DNA of 64,000 nucleotides from Woeseiaceae bacterium (GTDB lineage Bacteria > Pseudomonadota > Gammaproteobacteria > Steroidobacterales > Woeseiaceae): positions 496,001 through 560,000 of the forward strand of contig JANQGQ010000012.1 in the NCBI GenBank assembly GCA_028277185.1, written 5' to 3'. Below the pieces are notes generated by a model. That model was not told where the DNA came from and ran no database searches. It was given only the letters and a program-made list of their open reading frames with translations. This document shows positions 1-9,157 of this stretch, piece after piece; position 1 is the first letter of the stretch; each line of letters starts with the position of its first letter. The position numbers and the translations under genes were made by a program.

Positions 1-2
1 GC

Positions 3-836
3 CGGATGATCCCCGTGACGAGCGTCATGAGCGTCGAGGAAAGCTTCGGGCCCGATCCCGTGATCCGCTACAACGGCTATCCGGCGGCCGACGTGTCCGC
101 CGGCATCGATCCTGCGCAAATGTCGTCGCAGGAGGCGCTGCGCGTCGCCGCGGACATCGCGGACAACATCCTGCCGAAGGGCATGGGCTTCGAGTGGACC
201 GGGCTGACTTTCCAGGAGGCCAACCAGGGCAATGCGGCGCTGATCGTGTTCCCGCTGTGCATCATCTTCGTGTTCCTGATCCTCGCCGCGCTCTACGAGA
301 GCCTGTCGCTGCCGCTCGTGGTCATTCTGATCGTGCCGTTGTGCCTGCTGTCGGCTATCGCCGGAATCTGGACCATCAACGAGATCAGGGGGCTGATTTT
401 CGGCCTGCAGATCGGGTTCGGCATGATCCCGCCGCCGCCGGTCTCGGTGCCACCGGTGGTCATCGACAACAACATCTTCACGCAGATCGGTCTGGTGGTC
501 CTGATGGGCCTCGCCTGCAAGAACGCCATCCTGATCGTCGAGTTCGCGCGCGATCTCGAGCAGCTTGGCCGCAGTATCTACGACGCCGCCATCGAGGCCT
601 GCCGGATTCGTCTGCGCCCGATTCTGATGACGAGCTTCGCGTTCATCGCGGGCGTCACTCCGCTGGTGTTCGCGTCGGGGGCCGGCTCCGAGATTCGTCA
701 CGTCATGGGCGTGACGGTCTTCTTCGGCATGTTGGGCGTCACCTTCTTCGGTCTGATCTTTACACCGGTGTTCTATGTGCTCATCCGTCGTTTCGAGGAA
801 CGCCTCAAGGCGTCGCGGGAGGTGGCCCATGCGTAA
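3..836 (+). CDS. RND efflux pump inner-membrane subunit, C-terminal part (partial)
   Basis: This is the C-terminal part of an AcrB/MexB-type proton-driven multidrug exporter; the gene begins before the window, and the frame is open from base 3. Family hallmarks are visible: ALYESLSLPL at the start of the C-terminal membrane block, CKNAILIVEFARDL, and RLRPILMTSFAFIAGVTPLV followed by GAGSEIRHVMGVTV. The last hydrophobic segment ends in a short basic tail. Compared with AcrB there are roughly 20-25 extra residues, including PPPPVSVPP, between the VPLCLL helix and the FTQIGLVVLMG helix. The stop codon overlaps the start of the outer-membrane factor gene, so the two form an operon. The adaptor gene is presumably further upstream. 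Substrate cannot be inferred. Confidence 0.93.
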   Translation, partial: RMIPVTSVMSVEESFGPDPVIRYNGYPAADVSAGIDPAQMSSQEALRVAADIADNILPKGMGFEWTGLTFQEANQGNAALIVFPLCIIFVFLILAALYESLSLPLVVILIVPLCLLSAIAGIWTINEIRGLIFGLQIGFGMIPPPPVSVPPVVIDNNIFTQIGLVVLMGLACKNAILIVEFARDLEQLGRSIYDAAIEACRIRLRPILMTSFAFIAGVTPLVFASGAGSEIRHVMGVTVFFGMLGVTFFGLIFTPVFYVLIRRFEERLKASREVAHA

Positions 837-2247
837 GCTCGTTCTCGCTGCGTTGACCGCGACGCTGTCGGCCTGCGCGGCCGGGCCGGACTACAAGCCG
901 GAGCCCGTCGAGCTGCCGGACGAATTCGCCGCCGCCGCGAAGGTCACCGCCCCCGACGGAGTCGAGATAGAGGGCCTGTGGCAGAGTCTCGGCAATTCCG
1001 AGCTCAACCAGCTCATCGAGCTGGCGAAGACGAACAACACGAGCATTGCGCAGGCGTTCGCAACGCTCAACGAGACGCGTGCACTGAGCGGCCTCGCGAT
1101 CTACAGTTTGTTGCCGACCGCGACGATCAACGCTGAGTACGAGCGGAGTCGCCCCGCCGAGCAGGATCCGTTCGCGTTCCCGGGGCTCGGCGTCGTCGAG
1201 CGTTATCGCGCGGGCTTCGATGTTGCCTGGGAGATCGATCTGTTCGGCAGCCTGCGGCGCCAGTCCGAGTCCGTTCGCTACCGGGTCGACGCTGACGCGG
1301 CGACGCTCTACGCCGTCGAGCTCGCCATCGTCGCCGAGGTTGCGCAAACCTATTTTCAGTGGCAGGGCGAGTCGCTGCGGCTCGACATACTGAGAGCCAA
1401 CCTCAGCAATCAGGCCGACAGTCTCGCCATCCTCGAAGCCGAGCTCGAAGCCGGCCGTGGAACGGCGTTCGACGTGGCGCGTTCGCGTGCAGTGGAGCGT
1501 CAGATTGCGGCGAACATCCCGCTTGCCGAAGCCGCTATCGTGCGCGCGGAACAGCGCCTCTCGGTGCTGACCGGTCAGCCGGTCGCAGCACTGCGGCAAA
1601 TCCTCACGCCGCCTACGCGGCCGCCGGCGCTTCCGGCGATGGTCGCGGTCGGAACGCCCGACGAGTGGCTCGCGCGGCGGCCCGACGTGTTGTCCGCCGA
1701 ACGCCGGCTTGCCTCGGCGACGGCCGATATCGGCGTCGAGACCGCCGAGCTGTATCCGAAGCTGAACCTCGTCGGCGATTTCGGCTGGACCGGGGTAGAG
1801 AGTTCGGCGATCGGCGATACGACGGCGGAGCGCTGGCGCGTCGCGCCGGCAATCTCATGGCGCATCCTCGACTATGGCCGTGTCCATCAGCGGATTCTCG
1901 CGGCCGAGGCGCGTGCCGCTCTCGCGCTCGCGGCGTTCGAAGAGGCCTGGCGCATTGCGCTCGAAGAAACCGAGAACGCGCTCGCCAACTATCGTGCGAC
2001 AACCGAGCGTGCCGCCCGGCTGACGGAGGCCGTTACCGAAGCGACCGAGGCGGCGCGGCTGGCCGAGCTGCGCTACAGCGTGGGCGAGGATCCGTATCTG
2101 GCGGTCCTCGACGCGGATCGGACGCGTATCGAGCTGGACGATCTGCTGGCACAGGCAAGGACGGATCGCGCCACGGCGCTGGCTGCCCTTTACAAGGCGC
2201 TGGGCGGAGATTTCGCGGTCGCGGAATACTTCGACGAACTGAGATAG
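829..2247 (+). CDS. Outer-membrane efflux lipoprotein, OprM/TolC-like (RND partner)
   Basis: This 472-residue protein should form the trimeric outer-membrane channel of the tripartite pump whose inner-membrane subunit ends just upstream. The ATG at 829 overlaps the preceding gene and gives a signal peptide with lipobox LSAC (Cys16). The protein then has two outer-membrane-efflux repeats: about residues 50-230 (helical pairs around WEIDLFGSLRRQSES) and about 255-460 (the DEWLARRPDVLSAERRL motif, then LYPKLNLVGDFGW). ARRPDV and the YPKLNL beta hairpin are typical of NodT-family efflux lipoproteins. Translation is probably coupled to the pump gene. Confidence 0.93.
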   Translation: MRKLVLAALTATLSACAAGPDYKPEPVELPDEFAAAAKVTAPDGVEIEGLWQSLGNSELNQLIELAKTNNTSIAQAFATLNETRALSGLAIYSLLPTATINAEYERSRPAEQDPFAFPGLGVVERYRAGFDVAWEIDLFGSLRRQSESVRYRVDADAATLYAVELAIVAEVAQTYFQWQGESLRLDILRANLSNQADSLAILEAELEAGRGTAFDVARSRAVERQIAANIPLAEAAIVRAEQRLSVLTGQPVAALRQILTPPTRPPALPAMVAVGTPDEWLARRPDVLSAERRLASATADIGVETAELYPKLNLVGDFGWTGVESSAIGDTTAERWRVAPAISWRILDYGRVHQRILAAEARAALALAAFEEAWRIALEETENALANYRATTERAARLTEAVTEATEAARLAELRYSVGEDPYLAVLDADRTRIELDDLLAQARTDRATALAALYKALGGDFAVAEYFDELR

Positions 2248-2268
2248 TTGCGATAACGCTCATCGCGC

Positions 2269-2292
2269 ATCACGCCGGATCGGCGTCGTGAT
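2269..2292 (+). terminator. Weak hairpin after the efflux operon
   Basis: An imperfect inverted repeat, ATCACGCCG against CGGCGTCGTGAT, with a GAT loop lies 21 nt after the outer-membrane factor stop. No U-tract follows, so it could be a rho-assisted end or mRNA-protecting hairpin rather than an intrinsic terminator. Confidence 0.25.
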
Positions 2293-2388
2293 ATCGCCGG
2301 TCCGGATGAGCGCCGGGATCGAAGACCGAAAGTTTATTGCAGCCCCGCCGATACAGACGGAGTTGCTTGCTATGGTGCTGGTGATTCC

Positions 2389-4212
2389 GTGCACGCTTAC
2401 GACCTAGTCGCATTGGCGACCATCGGTGTCGCCGGCTTCGTCTGCAACTGGCTGGCGTGGCGGCTCAAGCTGCCGGCTATTTTGCTCCTCCTGCTTGCCG
2501 GCATCTCTGCCGGCCCATCCCTGGGCTTGCTCGATCCCGACGCCTTGTTCGGGGACGTGCTCTCCGCGATCGTGCCGATTGCCGTCGCGATCATACTCTT
2601 CGAGGGCAGCCTGACCCTTCGTTTCGCCGAAATACGCGGTCACGGTTCCGTGGTCCGCAACCTCGTCACCGTAGGAGTCGTCGTTACCTGGGTCGCGAGC
2701 GCCGTGCTCGCTTATTGGGTGCTGGACTGGGATCCGCTGCTCGCCGCGCTGTTCGGTGCAATCGTCACGGTCAGCGGGCCGACTGTGGTGATGCCGCTCC
2801 TGCGCGCCGTCCGGCCCTCGACAACGGTGTCCAGCATACTTCGTTGGGAATCGATCCTGATCGATCCGCTCGGCGCAATCCTTGCGCTGATCGTCTTCGA
2901 GGTGATCGTCGCGGTGTCCGGGGGCGGCACCCTGCTTCACATCGCCTGGACGGTTGGCGTGATCGTCGTTCTGGGTTTCGCGCTCGGCGCCGCGGGCGGC
3001 TGGCTCTACGGTTGGGTTCTGAGGCGGCGTCTGATCCCCGATTTGCTGCGCGAGTACTCGGCACTCGCTGCTGCGCTCGGTGTCTTTGCCGCCGCCGAGT
3101 ACGTCCAGGCCGAGTCCGGCTTTCTCGCCGTGACCGTCATGGGGATCTGGCTCGCGAACATGCGCGGCGTCGACATCGAGGACATCCTGAGCTTCAAGGA
3201 GAGCCTGACGCTGCTCCTGATCGGCGGCCTGTTCATCATCCTCGCCGCCCAGCTCGAGCTCGATCAAATCATCGAGATCGGGCCGGGCGCAATAACGATC
3301 GTGGTCTTGCTGCAGCTCGTGGCCGGACCCCTGCGCGCCTGGGTCAGCGCGCTGGGAAGCAAGCTCACGTTTCGCGAAGTCCTGTTCGTCGGCTGGGTCT
3401 TCCCTCGCGGGATCGTCGCGGCGGCCGTGTCCTCGCTGTTCGCGCTGCGCCTCGAAGATCGCGGCTATCCGGGGGCGGAAACCCTCGTTCCACTCGTTTT
3501 CTGCGTCATCATCGGGACGGTCGTCATCCAGAGTCTGTTCACCCGGGCCGTCGCGCGGCTGCTCCGCGTCGCCGAACCCGAGCCGACGGGCGTACTCGTC
3601 GTCGGCGCCAACCCCTTCGGCCGCCTGCTCGCAAGAGCGATTCGGGATACCGGCAGGGACGTGCGCGTGACCGACACGCACTGGGCGAGCATCCGCAGCG
3701 CAAGGATGGACGGGCTCCCCGTCTTCTATGGCAGTCCGGTATCGAGCTATGCCGAACGCAATCTCGACCTCGCCGGCATAGGTACGCTCGTCGCCGTGTC
3801 GCAGCAGCCGGGCCTGAACGAGCTGAGCTGCGTGCGCTTCGCCAACGACTTCGGCCGCGACCACGTCTTCACGACGAACACACGTCGCGACAGCGGCCAC
3901 GAGAAGCACAGCGTCGCCGGTTCGATGAGCGGACGCCTGCTTGCCTACGGCGACCAGACCGTGGAGGAACTGGTCGCCGTGGTGAGTGCCGGTGCTACGG
4001 TTCGCCTCACCGAACTGACCGAGGCGTTCGATCTCGGCGCCTATCGCGAACGCCATCCCGACGCGATCCTCCTGTTCGGCGTAGACGTTCGCGGCGGCTT
4101 GAGGTTCCCGGCCCGCGAAGAGACGTTCGCACCGGCCGCCGGCTGGACCCTGGTAACGCTTCGGCGCGACAATGAGGACGGATCCGGTAACGGCGCGGCT
4201 TCGGCGGAGTAG
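2389..4212 (+). CDS. Na+(K+)/H+ antiporter of the CPA1 type with C-terminal nucleotide-binding domain
   Basis: This 607-residue protein has about twelve hydrophobic segments (residues 1-385) followed by a cytosolic Rossmann-like module (about 395-520, starting GVLVVGANPFGRLLARAI) that resembles TrkA/KefC-type regulatory domains. The membrane part contains the discontinuous-helix region VTVSGPTVVMPLL and the later motif PRGIVAAAVSSLF, both typical of NhaP-like exchangers. The predicted role is exchange of cytoplasmic Na+ or K+ for protons at the inner membrane, with gating by a bound nucleotide. The start is a GTG, the first plausible initiation codon in the frame. The gene stands alone; the next gene begins 6 nt after its stop, so read-through into the rim genes is possible. 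Confidence 0.88.
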   Translation: MHAYDLVALATIGVAGFVCNWLAWRLKLPAILLLLLAGISAGPSLGLLDPDALFGDVLSAIVPIAVAIILFEGSLTLRFAEIRGHGSVVRNLVTVGVVVTWVASAVLAYWVLDWDPLLAALFGAIVTVSGPTVVMPLLRAVRPSTTVSSILRWESILIDPLGAILALIVFEVIVAVSGGGTLLHIAWTVGVIVVLGFALGAAGGWLYGWVLRRRLIPDLLREYSALAAALGVFAAAEYVQAESGFLAVTVMGIWLANMRGVDIEDILSFKESLTLLLIGGLFIILAAQLELDQIIEIGPGAITIVVLLQLVAGPLRAWVSALGSKLTFREVLFVGWVFPRGIVAAAVSSLFALRLEDRGYPGAETLVPLVFCVIIGTVVIQSLFTRAVARLLRVAEPEPTGVLVVGANPFGRLLARAIRDTGRDVRVTDTHWASIRSARMDGLPVFYGSPVSSYAERNLDLAGIGTLVAVSQQPGLNELSCVRFANDFGRDHVFTTNTRRDSGHEKHSVAGSMSGRLLAYGDQTVEELVAVVSAGATVRLTELTEAFDLGAYRERHPDAILLFGVDVRGGLRFPAREETFAPAAGWTLVTLRRDNEDGSGNGAASAE

Positions 4213-4218
4213 CGTGGT

Positions 4219-4656
4219 GTGAAGAAAACCCAACGGTTGACGCTCGGCTGGCGGGAGTGGGTGGCGCTGCCGGAACTCGGCATCGACCGAATAAAGGCAA
4301 AAGTAGACACGGGTGCCCGAACCTCCGCACTGCACGCGTACGAGCTGCGGACGTATCGTGACGGTGGTGCCGAGTGGGTCGAGTTCAGACTTCACCCGAA
4401 GCAGAGAGATCTCAGGCTGTCGGTCACCTGCCGCGCCGAAGTGATCGACCGCAGAGACGTAACGGATTCGGGCGGCCACCGGGAGGAACGCCCCGTCATC
4501 CGATCGCTGCTCGAGCTGGGTGGCGAGCGCTGGCCGATCGAAATTACCCTGACTTCGCGTGAGAATATGCTGTTTCGAATGCTGCTCGGGCGAACGGCGA
4601 TGAAGGGGCGTGCGCTCGTCGATCCGGGCCGCTCATATTTGACGGGGAGACGTTGA
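4219..4656 (+). CDS. rimB: RimB-like ATP-dependent zinc protease (retropepsin-like fold)
   Basis: This 145-residue protein belongs to the family annotated as putative ATP-dependent zinc protease (Pfam Zn_protease). The diagnostic segment is [13 protein letters not shown] at about residues 24-36, a DTGA motif like that of retropepsins, followed by a beta-rich domain and the [15 protein letters not shown] segment near the C-terminus. In Pseudomonas, RimB is encoded with RimK and modulates glutamylation of ribosomal protein S6, which fits its place here as first gene of a rimK operon. It starts with GTG. Its TGA stop directly abuts the ATG of the next gene. Confidence 0.8.
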   Translation: MKKTQRLTLGWREWVALPELGIDRIKAKVDTGARTSALHAYELRTYRDGGAEWVEFRLHPKQRDLRLSVTCRAEVIDRRDVTDSGGHREERPVIRSLLELGGERWPIEITLTSRENMLFRMLLGRTAMKGRALVDPGRSYLTGRR

Positions 4657-5706
4657 ATGGCAAAGCGCGAAAAGAACCGCCCGATCGAAATCGGGGATGC
4701 CGTGGTTCAGCCGGGACAGCGCGTCAACGTTACGCTGCCCGTGGCCGACCTGTACACCTCGACGTCGCTGGGCATGCCCGTGCACGTCGTCTGCGGCAAG
4801 CGTCCGGGCCCGGTGATGTTCGTGTCGGCTGCGGTCCACGGCGACGAGCTGAACGGTGTCGAGATCGTTCGCCGGCTGCTCAAGCTAAAGCTGCTCAAGT
4901 CGGTGCGCGGCACGCTGCTGGCCGTACCGATCGTCAACGTCCACGGTTTCCTCGATCAGTCGCGCTATCTGCCCGACCGGCGGGATCTCAACCGCTCGTT
5001 TCCGGGCAGCGCGAAGGGCTCGATTGCCGCCCGGCTTGCCCACCGTTTCAGCACCGAGATCGTTGCGAAAGCGGACTATGGTATCGACCTGCACACCGGT
5101 GCAATCAACCGCGCGAATCTGCCGCAGGTGCGAGCCAACATCGACAACCGGGCGACACTCGATTTTGCCAAGGCTTTCGGTGCGCCGGTGGTCATCGATG
5201 CGGACATCCGCGACGGCAGCCTGCGCGGTTACGCGGCCGAACTCGGGATGCCCGTGCTGATCTACGAGGCCGGCGAGGCATTGCGTTTCGACGAGATGGG
5301 TATTCGCGCCGGGCTCAGGGGCATTCTCGACGTCATGCGTCACATCGGCATGCTGCCGCCGCCGAAGAAGCCGCGCAGCGTCTCTTCGGTGCTTGCCCGG
5401 AACACCCGCTGGGTCCGGGCGCCGGCGAGCGGCATCGTCACGAACAAGGCGCATCTCGGCGACCGCATCGGCGAAGGCAAGCGGCTGGCCACGATCTCCG
5501 ACCCGCTGGGCGACGAGGAACTCCACGTGACCGCGCCCTTCGACGGGATCGTGATCGGACGGACCAACCTCCCGCTTGCGCACGAAGGGGATGCGTTGTT
5601 CCATCTGGCATCATTCACCAACGTACCGAAGGCCGAAGACGCCGTCGAGACATTCGCTCAGGAGTACACCGCGCCGCCGCCACTCGCTGTCGGGAACAAG
5701 GGCTGA
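4657..5706 (+). CDS. Succinylglutamate desuccinylase/aspartoacylase family protein (RimK-associated)
   Basis: This 349-residue predicted zinc carboxypeptidase-like amidohydrolase belongs to the AstE/AspA superfamily. Motifs seen are [16 protein letters not shown] (metal-binding His and Glu), [11 protein letters not shown] (substrate-binding Arg/Asn region) and DLHTGA (third metal ligand). After about residue 250 a lipoyl-like beta barrel follows ([18 protein letters not shown]). It sits between rimB and rimK with no spacing, and this trio recurs in gammaproteobacteria. The substrate is not known to me; removal or trimming of glutamyl or acyl groups linked to RimK activity is an inference. It is not the AstE of arginine catabolism, since no ast genes are nearby. 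Confidence 0.85.
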   Translation: MAKREKNRPIEIGDAVVQPGQRVNVTLPVADLYTSTSLGMPVHVVCGKRPGPVMFVSAAVHGDELNGVEIVRRLLKLKLLKSVRGTLLAVPIVNVHGFLDQSRYLPDRRDLNRSFPGSAKGSIAARLAHRFSTEIVAKADYGIDLHTGAINRANLPQVRANIDNRATLDFAKAFGAPVVIDADIRDGSLRGYAAELGMPVLIYEAGEALRFDEMGIRAGLRGILDVMRHIGMLPPPKKPRSVSSVLARNTRWVRAPASGIVTNKAHLGDRIGEGKRLATISDPLGDEELHVTAPFDGIVIGRTNLPLAHEGDALFHLASFTNVPKAEDAVETFAQEYTAPPPLAVGNKG

Positions 5707-5708
5707 AG

Positions 5709-6614
5709 ATGAGGATCGCCGTTCTGTCTACCAATCGCTCCCTGTATTCCACGAGCCGCCTCGTGGAGGCGGGGAAAGAGCGGGGCCATGAAATGCTCGT
5801 GATCAATCACAAGCATTGCTACATGAACATTACGAGCCACAAACCGAGTATTCACCTCAAGGGTGAGGAGATAAAGGGCGTCGATGCGATCATCCCGCGT
5901 ATCGGAGCCTCGATCTCCTTCTATGGCACCGCTGTCGTCCGGCAGTTCGAGATGATGGGGGTCTACTCAGTCAACGAGTCGGTAGCCATTACCCGATCCC
6001 GGGACAAGCTTCGCGCGCTGCAGCTTCTTTCGCGCAAGGGTATCGGGCTGCCGGTCACCGGCTTCGCGAACTCGCCTTCGGATACTGCCGACCTGTTGAA
6101 GATCACGGGCGGCGCGCCGGTCGTGATCAAGCTACTGGAGGGTACGCAGGGTGTCGGCGTCGTTCTCGCGGAAACCAAGAAGGCGGCGTCAAGTGTCATC
6201 GAAGCGTTTCGCGGTCTGAAAGCCAACTTCATGGTGCAGGAGTTCATTTCCGAAGCGGGCGGCAGCGATATCCGCTGTTTCGTCGTCGGCGGCAAGGTCG
6301 TCGCGGCCATGCAGCGAACGGGCGCCGAGGGCGATTTTCGTTCCAACCTGCATCGCGGCGGCACCGCGAAGCTCGTGAGGATCACCCCCGAGGAGCGGTC
6401 CACCGCCGTGCGTTCGGCCAAGGTAATGGGGCTCAATGTCGCCGGCGTCGACCTCCTGCGCTCGAATCATGGACCGGTCGTCATGGAGGTGAACTCGAGT
6501 CCCGGACTCGAGGGCATCGAGAGTGCGACGAAGAAAAACGTCGCGGGCATGATTATCGAGTTCATCGAGAAGAACGCCCGCCAGGGACGGACACGGACCC
6601 GCGGATCGGGCTGA
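5709..6614 (+). CDS. rimK: RimK, ribosomal protein S6 alpha-L-glutamate ligase
   Basis: This 301-residue ATP-grasp ligase adds glutamate to the C-terminus of ribosomal protein S6 and can form poly-alpha-glutamate in E. coli. The N-terminus is typical of RimK: RIAVLSTN followed by [11 protein letters not shown]. The ATP-grasp core runs from about residue 95 to 290, with [30 protein letters not shown], a metal-binding [24 protein letters not shown] and a C-terminal [10 protein letters not shown]. The length matches the family. The ATG at 5709 lies 2 nt after the previous stop, so the three genes from 4219 to 6614 form one transcription unit. It ends convergently with the antiporter gene, 19 nt away. 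Confidence 0.96.
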   Translation: MRIAVLSTNRSLYSTSRLVEAGKERGHEMLVINHKHCYMNITSHKPSIHLKGEEIKGVDAIIPRIGASISFYGTAVVRQFEMMGVYSVNESVAITRSRDKLRALQLLSRKGIGLPVTGFANSPSDTADLLKITGGAPVVIKLLEGTQGVGVVLAETKKAASSVIEAFRGLKANFMVQEFISEAGGSDIRCFVVGGKVVAAMQRTGAEGDFRSNLHRGGTAKLVRITPEERSTAVRSAKVMGLNVAGVDLLRSNHGPVVMEVNSSPGLEGIESATKKNVAGMIIEFIEKNARQGRTRTRGSG

Positions 6615-6633
6615 GCGGCGACTCGGGATGGTG

Positions 6634-7626
6634 TTACGGCGCAGTCGGATCGAGCACTACGCGCAGTACGATGTAGCCCAGATAAATGCCCAGCAGGAGG
6701 ATGCCGGCGCTGCGTCCGAGTCTGGCTCCGCCGAACAGGAAGATCGGTATCAGCGGTACGACGAGGGCCCAGGACAGGATCAGGTCCGCGACTCCGCCGG
6801 CCGGAACCTCCACTTCGGTAATGATGGCGCTTGCCGGCAGCACCATGAGCGAGTTGAAGATATTGGAGCCGACGACGTTGCCGAGTGCGAGGTCCGGCTC
6901 GCCGCGTAACGCAGCGATCACCGACGTGACGAGCTCAGGCATGCTGGTGCCGACGGCGACGACGAACAGACCGACGATCGTCGCCGATACACCGAGCGAG
7001 TCGGCCAGGTCGATACCATTCCGTATCGTCAGCTCACCACCCGCGAACAACAGCACGAAGCCGGCGAGGAGAAACAGCCAGCTAAATCTGGATACGGCCT
7101 GATTTTCGATTAACGGATTGTCGTCGATCTCGGCAAGGAGCGGGTCCGAGTCCGGTGTGCGTAGCACGTCGAGGGCATTTATGTAGAGGAAGATACAGAA
7201 CAGGAGCAGCAGCACGATGCCTTCGGAGCGGCTGATGTACGGCGGCTGACCTTCGAGCAGGCCGTCGAGCGCCATGACGGTCATGATCGTCGTAATCAGG
7301 ATCAACAGCGGAATCTCGCGGCGCACGAGCTGGCTCTGGATCGCGATCGGCGAAATGAGCGCCGCCGTACCGAGCACGAGCCCGAAGTTCGAGATGTTCG
7401 AGCCGACGACGTTGCCGAAGGCAATATCGGTCGCGCCGCGCAGGGCGCCGAAGACGTTGATGAGCAGTTCCGGCGAGCTCGTGCCGAAGCCGACGATCGT
7501 CAGCCCGATGACGAGCGGCGGAACACCGAACTTGCCGGCGATTTCGGACGCGCCCCGTACGAGCAGGGCTCCGCCCGCGATCAGCACGACGATACCTGCG
7601 ATGACGCCAACCAGTGCCAGCAGCAT
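6634..7626 (-). CDS. yrbG: Calcium/sodium antiporter, CaCA family (YrbG-like)
   Basis: This 330-residue inner-membrane protein of about ten hydrophobic segments has the two inverted alpha repeats of cation/Ca2+ exchangers: GFGTSSPELLINVFGALRG with GNVVGSNISNFGLVLG (about residues 47-88) and AVGTSMPELVTSVIAALRG with GNVVGSNIFNSLMVLP (about 218-260). The paired acidic GTSxPE motifs bind the cations. In many gammaproteobacteria yrbG adjoins lipopolysaccharide-transport genes, but not here. It is divergent from mgtE, with the promoters of both in the 146-nt gap. Confidence 0.92.
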   Translation of the reverse strand: MLLALVGVIAGIVVLIAGGALLVRGASEIAGKFGVPPLVIGLTIVGFGTSSPELLINVFGALRGATDIAFGNVVGSNISNFGLVLGTAALISPIAIQSQLVRREIPLLILITTIMTVMALDGLLEGQPPYISRSEGIVLLLLFCIFLYINALDVLRTPDSDPLLAEIDDNPLIENQAVSRFSWLFLLAGFVLLFAGGELTIRNGIDLADSLGVSATIVGLFVVAVGTSMPELVTSVIAALRGEPDLALGNVVGSNIFNSLMVLPASAIITEVEVPAGGVADLILSWALVVPLIPIFLFGGARLGRSAGILLLGIYLGYIVLRVVLDPTAP

Positions 7627-7772
7627 CCGCGCGGCTCCGTAGCTAAACCAGCCGCTAACTTAACGCGTTTCGCCTCGCCAGCGCGATTCCGGGCAGTTGC
7701 AGTCGTTGCCTCGGGCTTGCGGCTACTCTGCCGCGCGGGCACATTGGCCGCAACACACGGAAGGGGAAGCGT

Positions 7773-9137
7773 ATGGCAACGCCCGCTCAGGATCTCAAGC
7801 CCTGGGAGGCATTGAGAGAACGCATAGCGGACGACGACAGGGACGGCGCGGAGGCCGTGCTGGCGAAGCTGCCGCCCGAAGAGACGGTGCGCGTACTGTT
7901 CCGTCTGTCGTCCGAGGATCAGCAGCGGCTTCTGGCGCTGATGCCGCCGGACGAGGCGGCCGATCTGCTCCACGAGTTCCCGGACCAGCTCGCCGCCGAC
8001 CTGATCGATCACCTCGATACCGAAGCCGCTGCGCACATCGTCGACGAACTGCCCAGCGACGACGTCGCCGATATTCTCGGTTCGCTGGACCGGGCCCATG
8101 CCGAGGCCATTCTTGGCTCCATGGATCCGGAAGCCGCCGGCGAGGTAAGGGAGCTCATCGACTACCCGACCGACGTCGCCGGCGGCGTCATGGAGCTCGA
8201 GCACTTCGCGTATCCGGAGACCATCCGGCAGCGGGACTTCATCCGCGACGTGCGTGCCCGTCGTAAGGAGATCGAGCAGCTGCCGGCGCGGCTGCTGCTC
8301 CTCGATTCACTCGGCCGGCCAAGTGGCGCCGTGCACATCGAGGACGTGCTGCTGGCGAATCCCGACTCACCGCTTGGCACGGTCGCGGAGCCGGTCGTTA
8401 CGCTGCCCGTAACGGCGGATCTCGACGTGCTCGAAGACTACTTCGACGAGTACGAAACGCCCGGCGTACCCATCGTCGACGACGGCGGCCGGCTCGTCGG
8501 CCGGGTACGCCGCCAGGATCTTCAGGAAGCGCTTGCGGAGCGGGCCTCCAGCGACCAGCTCAAGGTTCAGGGCATCGTGAGCGGCGAGGAGCTGCGCGCC
8601 ATGCCGCTGGTGTCGCGCTCGCGCCGTCGTCTGTCGTGGCTCAGCGTCAACATCGTTCTGAACATCATCGCGGCAAGCGTCATCGCGATGTTCCAGGACA
8701 CGCTTGCCGCCGTGATCGCGCTGGCCGTGTTTCTGCCGATCGTCTCGGACATGAGCGGCTGCTCGGGGAACCAGGCCGTCGCGGTCAGCATGCGGGAGCT
8801 GACGCTCGGCATCGTGAAGCCGCGGGACGTGCTGCGCGTCTGGTGGCAGGAGGTTTCGGTCGGACTCATTAACGGCGCCGCACTCGGGACCTTGCTGGCC
8901 GTCGCCGCGTATCTCTGGCAGGGCAACGCCGCGCTGGGGGCCGTAGTCGGTCTCGCGCTCGGTATCAACACGATCGTCGCGGTCTCCATCGGCGGCTGCG
9001 TGCCGCTGCTCCTCAAGCACTTCAAGGTGGATCCCGCGGTCGCTTCCGGTCCGATCCTCACGACCGTGACCGACATGTGCGGCTTCTTTCTCGTGTTGGG
9101 GATCGCGACGCTGTCGCTGCCGTACCTGATCGCGTAG
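7773..9137 (+). CDS. mgtE: Magnesium transporter MgtE
   Basis: This 454-residue protein has the complete MgtE layout. The superhelical N-domain spans about residues 20-135 and is rich in acidic motifs such as LMPPDEAADLLHEFP. A pair of CBS domains spans about 137-260 (VAGGVMELEHFAYPE, then VPIVDDGGRLVGRV), and five membrane helices span about 285-454. The pore signature is present as LPIVSDMSGCSGNQAVAVSMREL, and the conserved ion-site Asp lies in TTVTDMCGFF. It imports Mg2+ down its gradient and closes when Mg2+ occupies the N/CBS interface. A strong ribosome-binding site (GGAAGGGGAAG) precedes the ATG at 7773. Confidence 0.96.
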   Translation: MATPAQDLKPWEALRERIADDDRDGAEAVLAKLPPEETVRVLFRLSSEDQQRLLALMPPDEAADLLHEFPDQLAADLIDHLDTEAAAHIVDELPSDDVADILGSLDRAHAEAILGSMDPEAAGEVRELIDYPTDVAGGVMELEHFAYPETIRQRDFIRDVRARRKEIEQLPARLLLLDSLGRPSGAVHIEDVLLANPDSPLGTVAEPVVTLPVTADLDVLEDYFDEYETPGVPIVDDGGRLVGRVRRQDLQEALAERASSDQLKVQGIVSGEELRAMPLVSRSRRRLSWLSVNIVLNIIAASVIAMFQDTLAAVIALAVFLPIVSDMSGCSGNQAVAVSMRELTLGIVKPRDVLRVWWQEVSVGLINGAALGTLLAVAAYLWQGNAALGAVVGLALGINTIVAVSIGGCVPLLLKHFKVDPAVASGPILTTVTDMCGFFLVLGIATLSLPYLIA

Positions 9138-9157
9138 CTGCGGCGTTCAGGGAGCCG

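Noticed and set aside
2404..4479. Long leftward open frame of 691 codons opposite the antiporter and rimB genes
   Set aside because: It mirrors a GC-rich coding strand, has a low-complexity Asp/Arg/Gln-rich translation and no recognisable domain; the antiporter on the other strand is clearly real.
4657..5706. Calling the AstE-like gene the missing argE deacylase of the arginine operon
   Set aside because: It is 50 kb away, locked in a rimK operon and has a lipoyl-like extension; there is no direct evidence for acylornithine or acylcitrulline as substrate.
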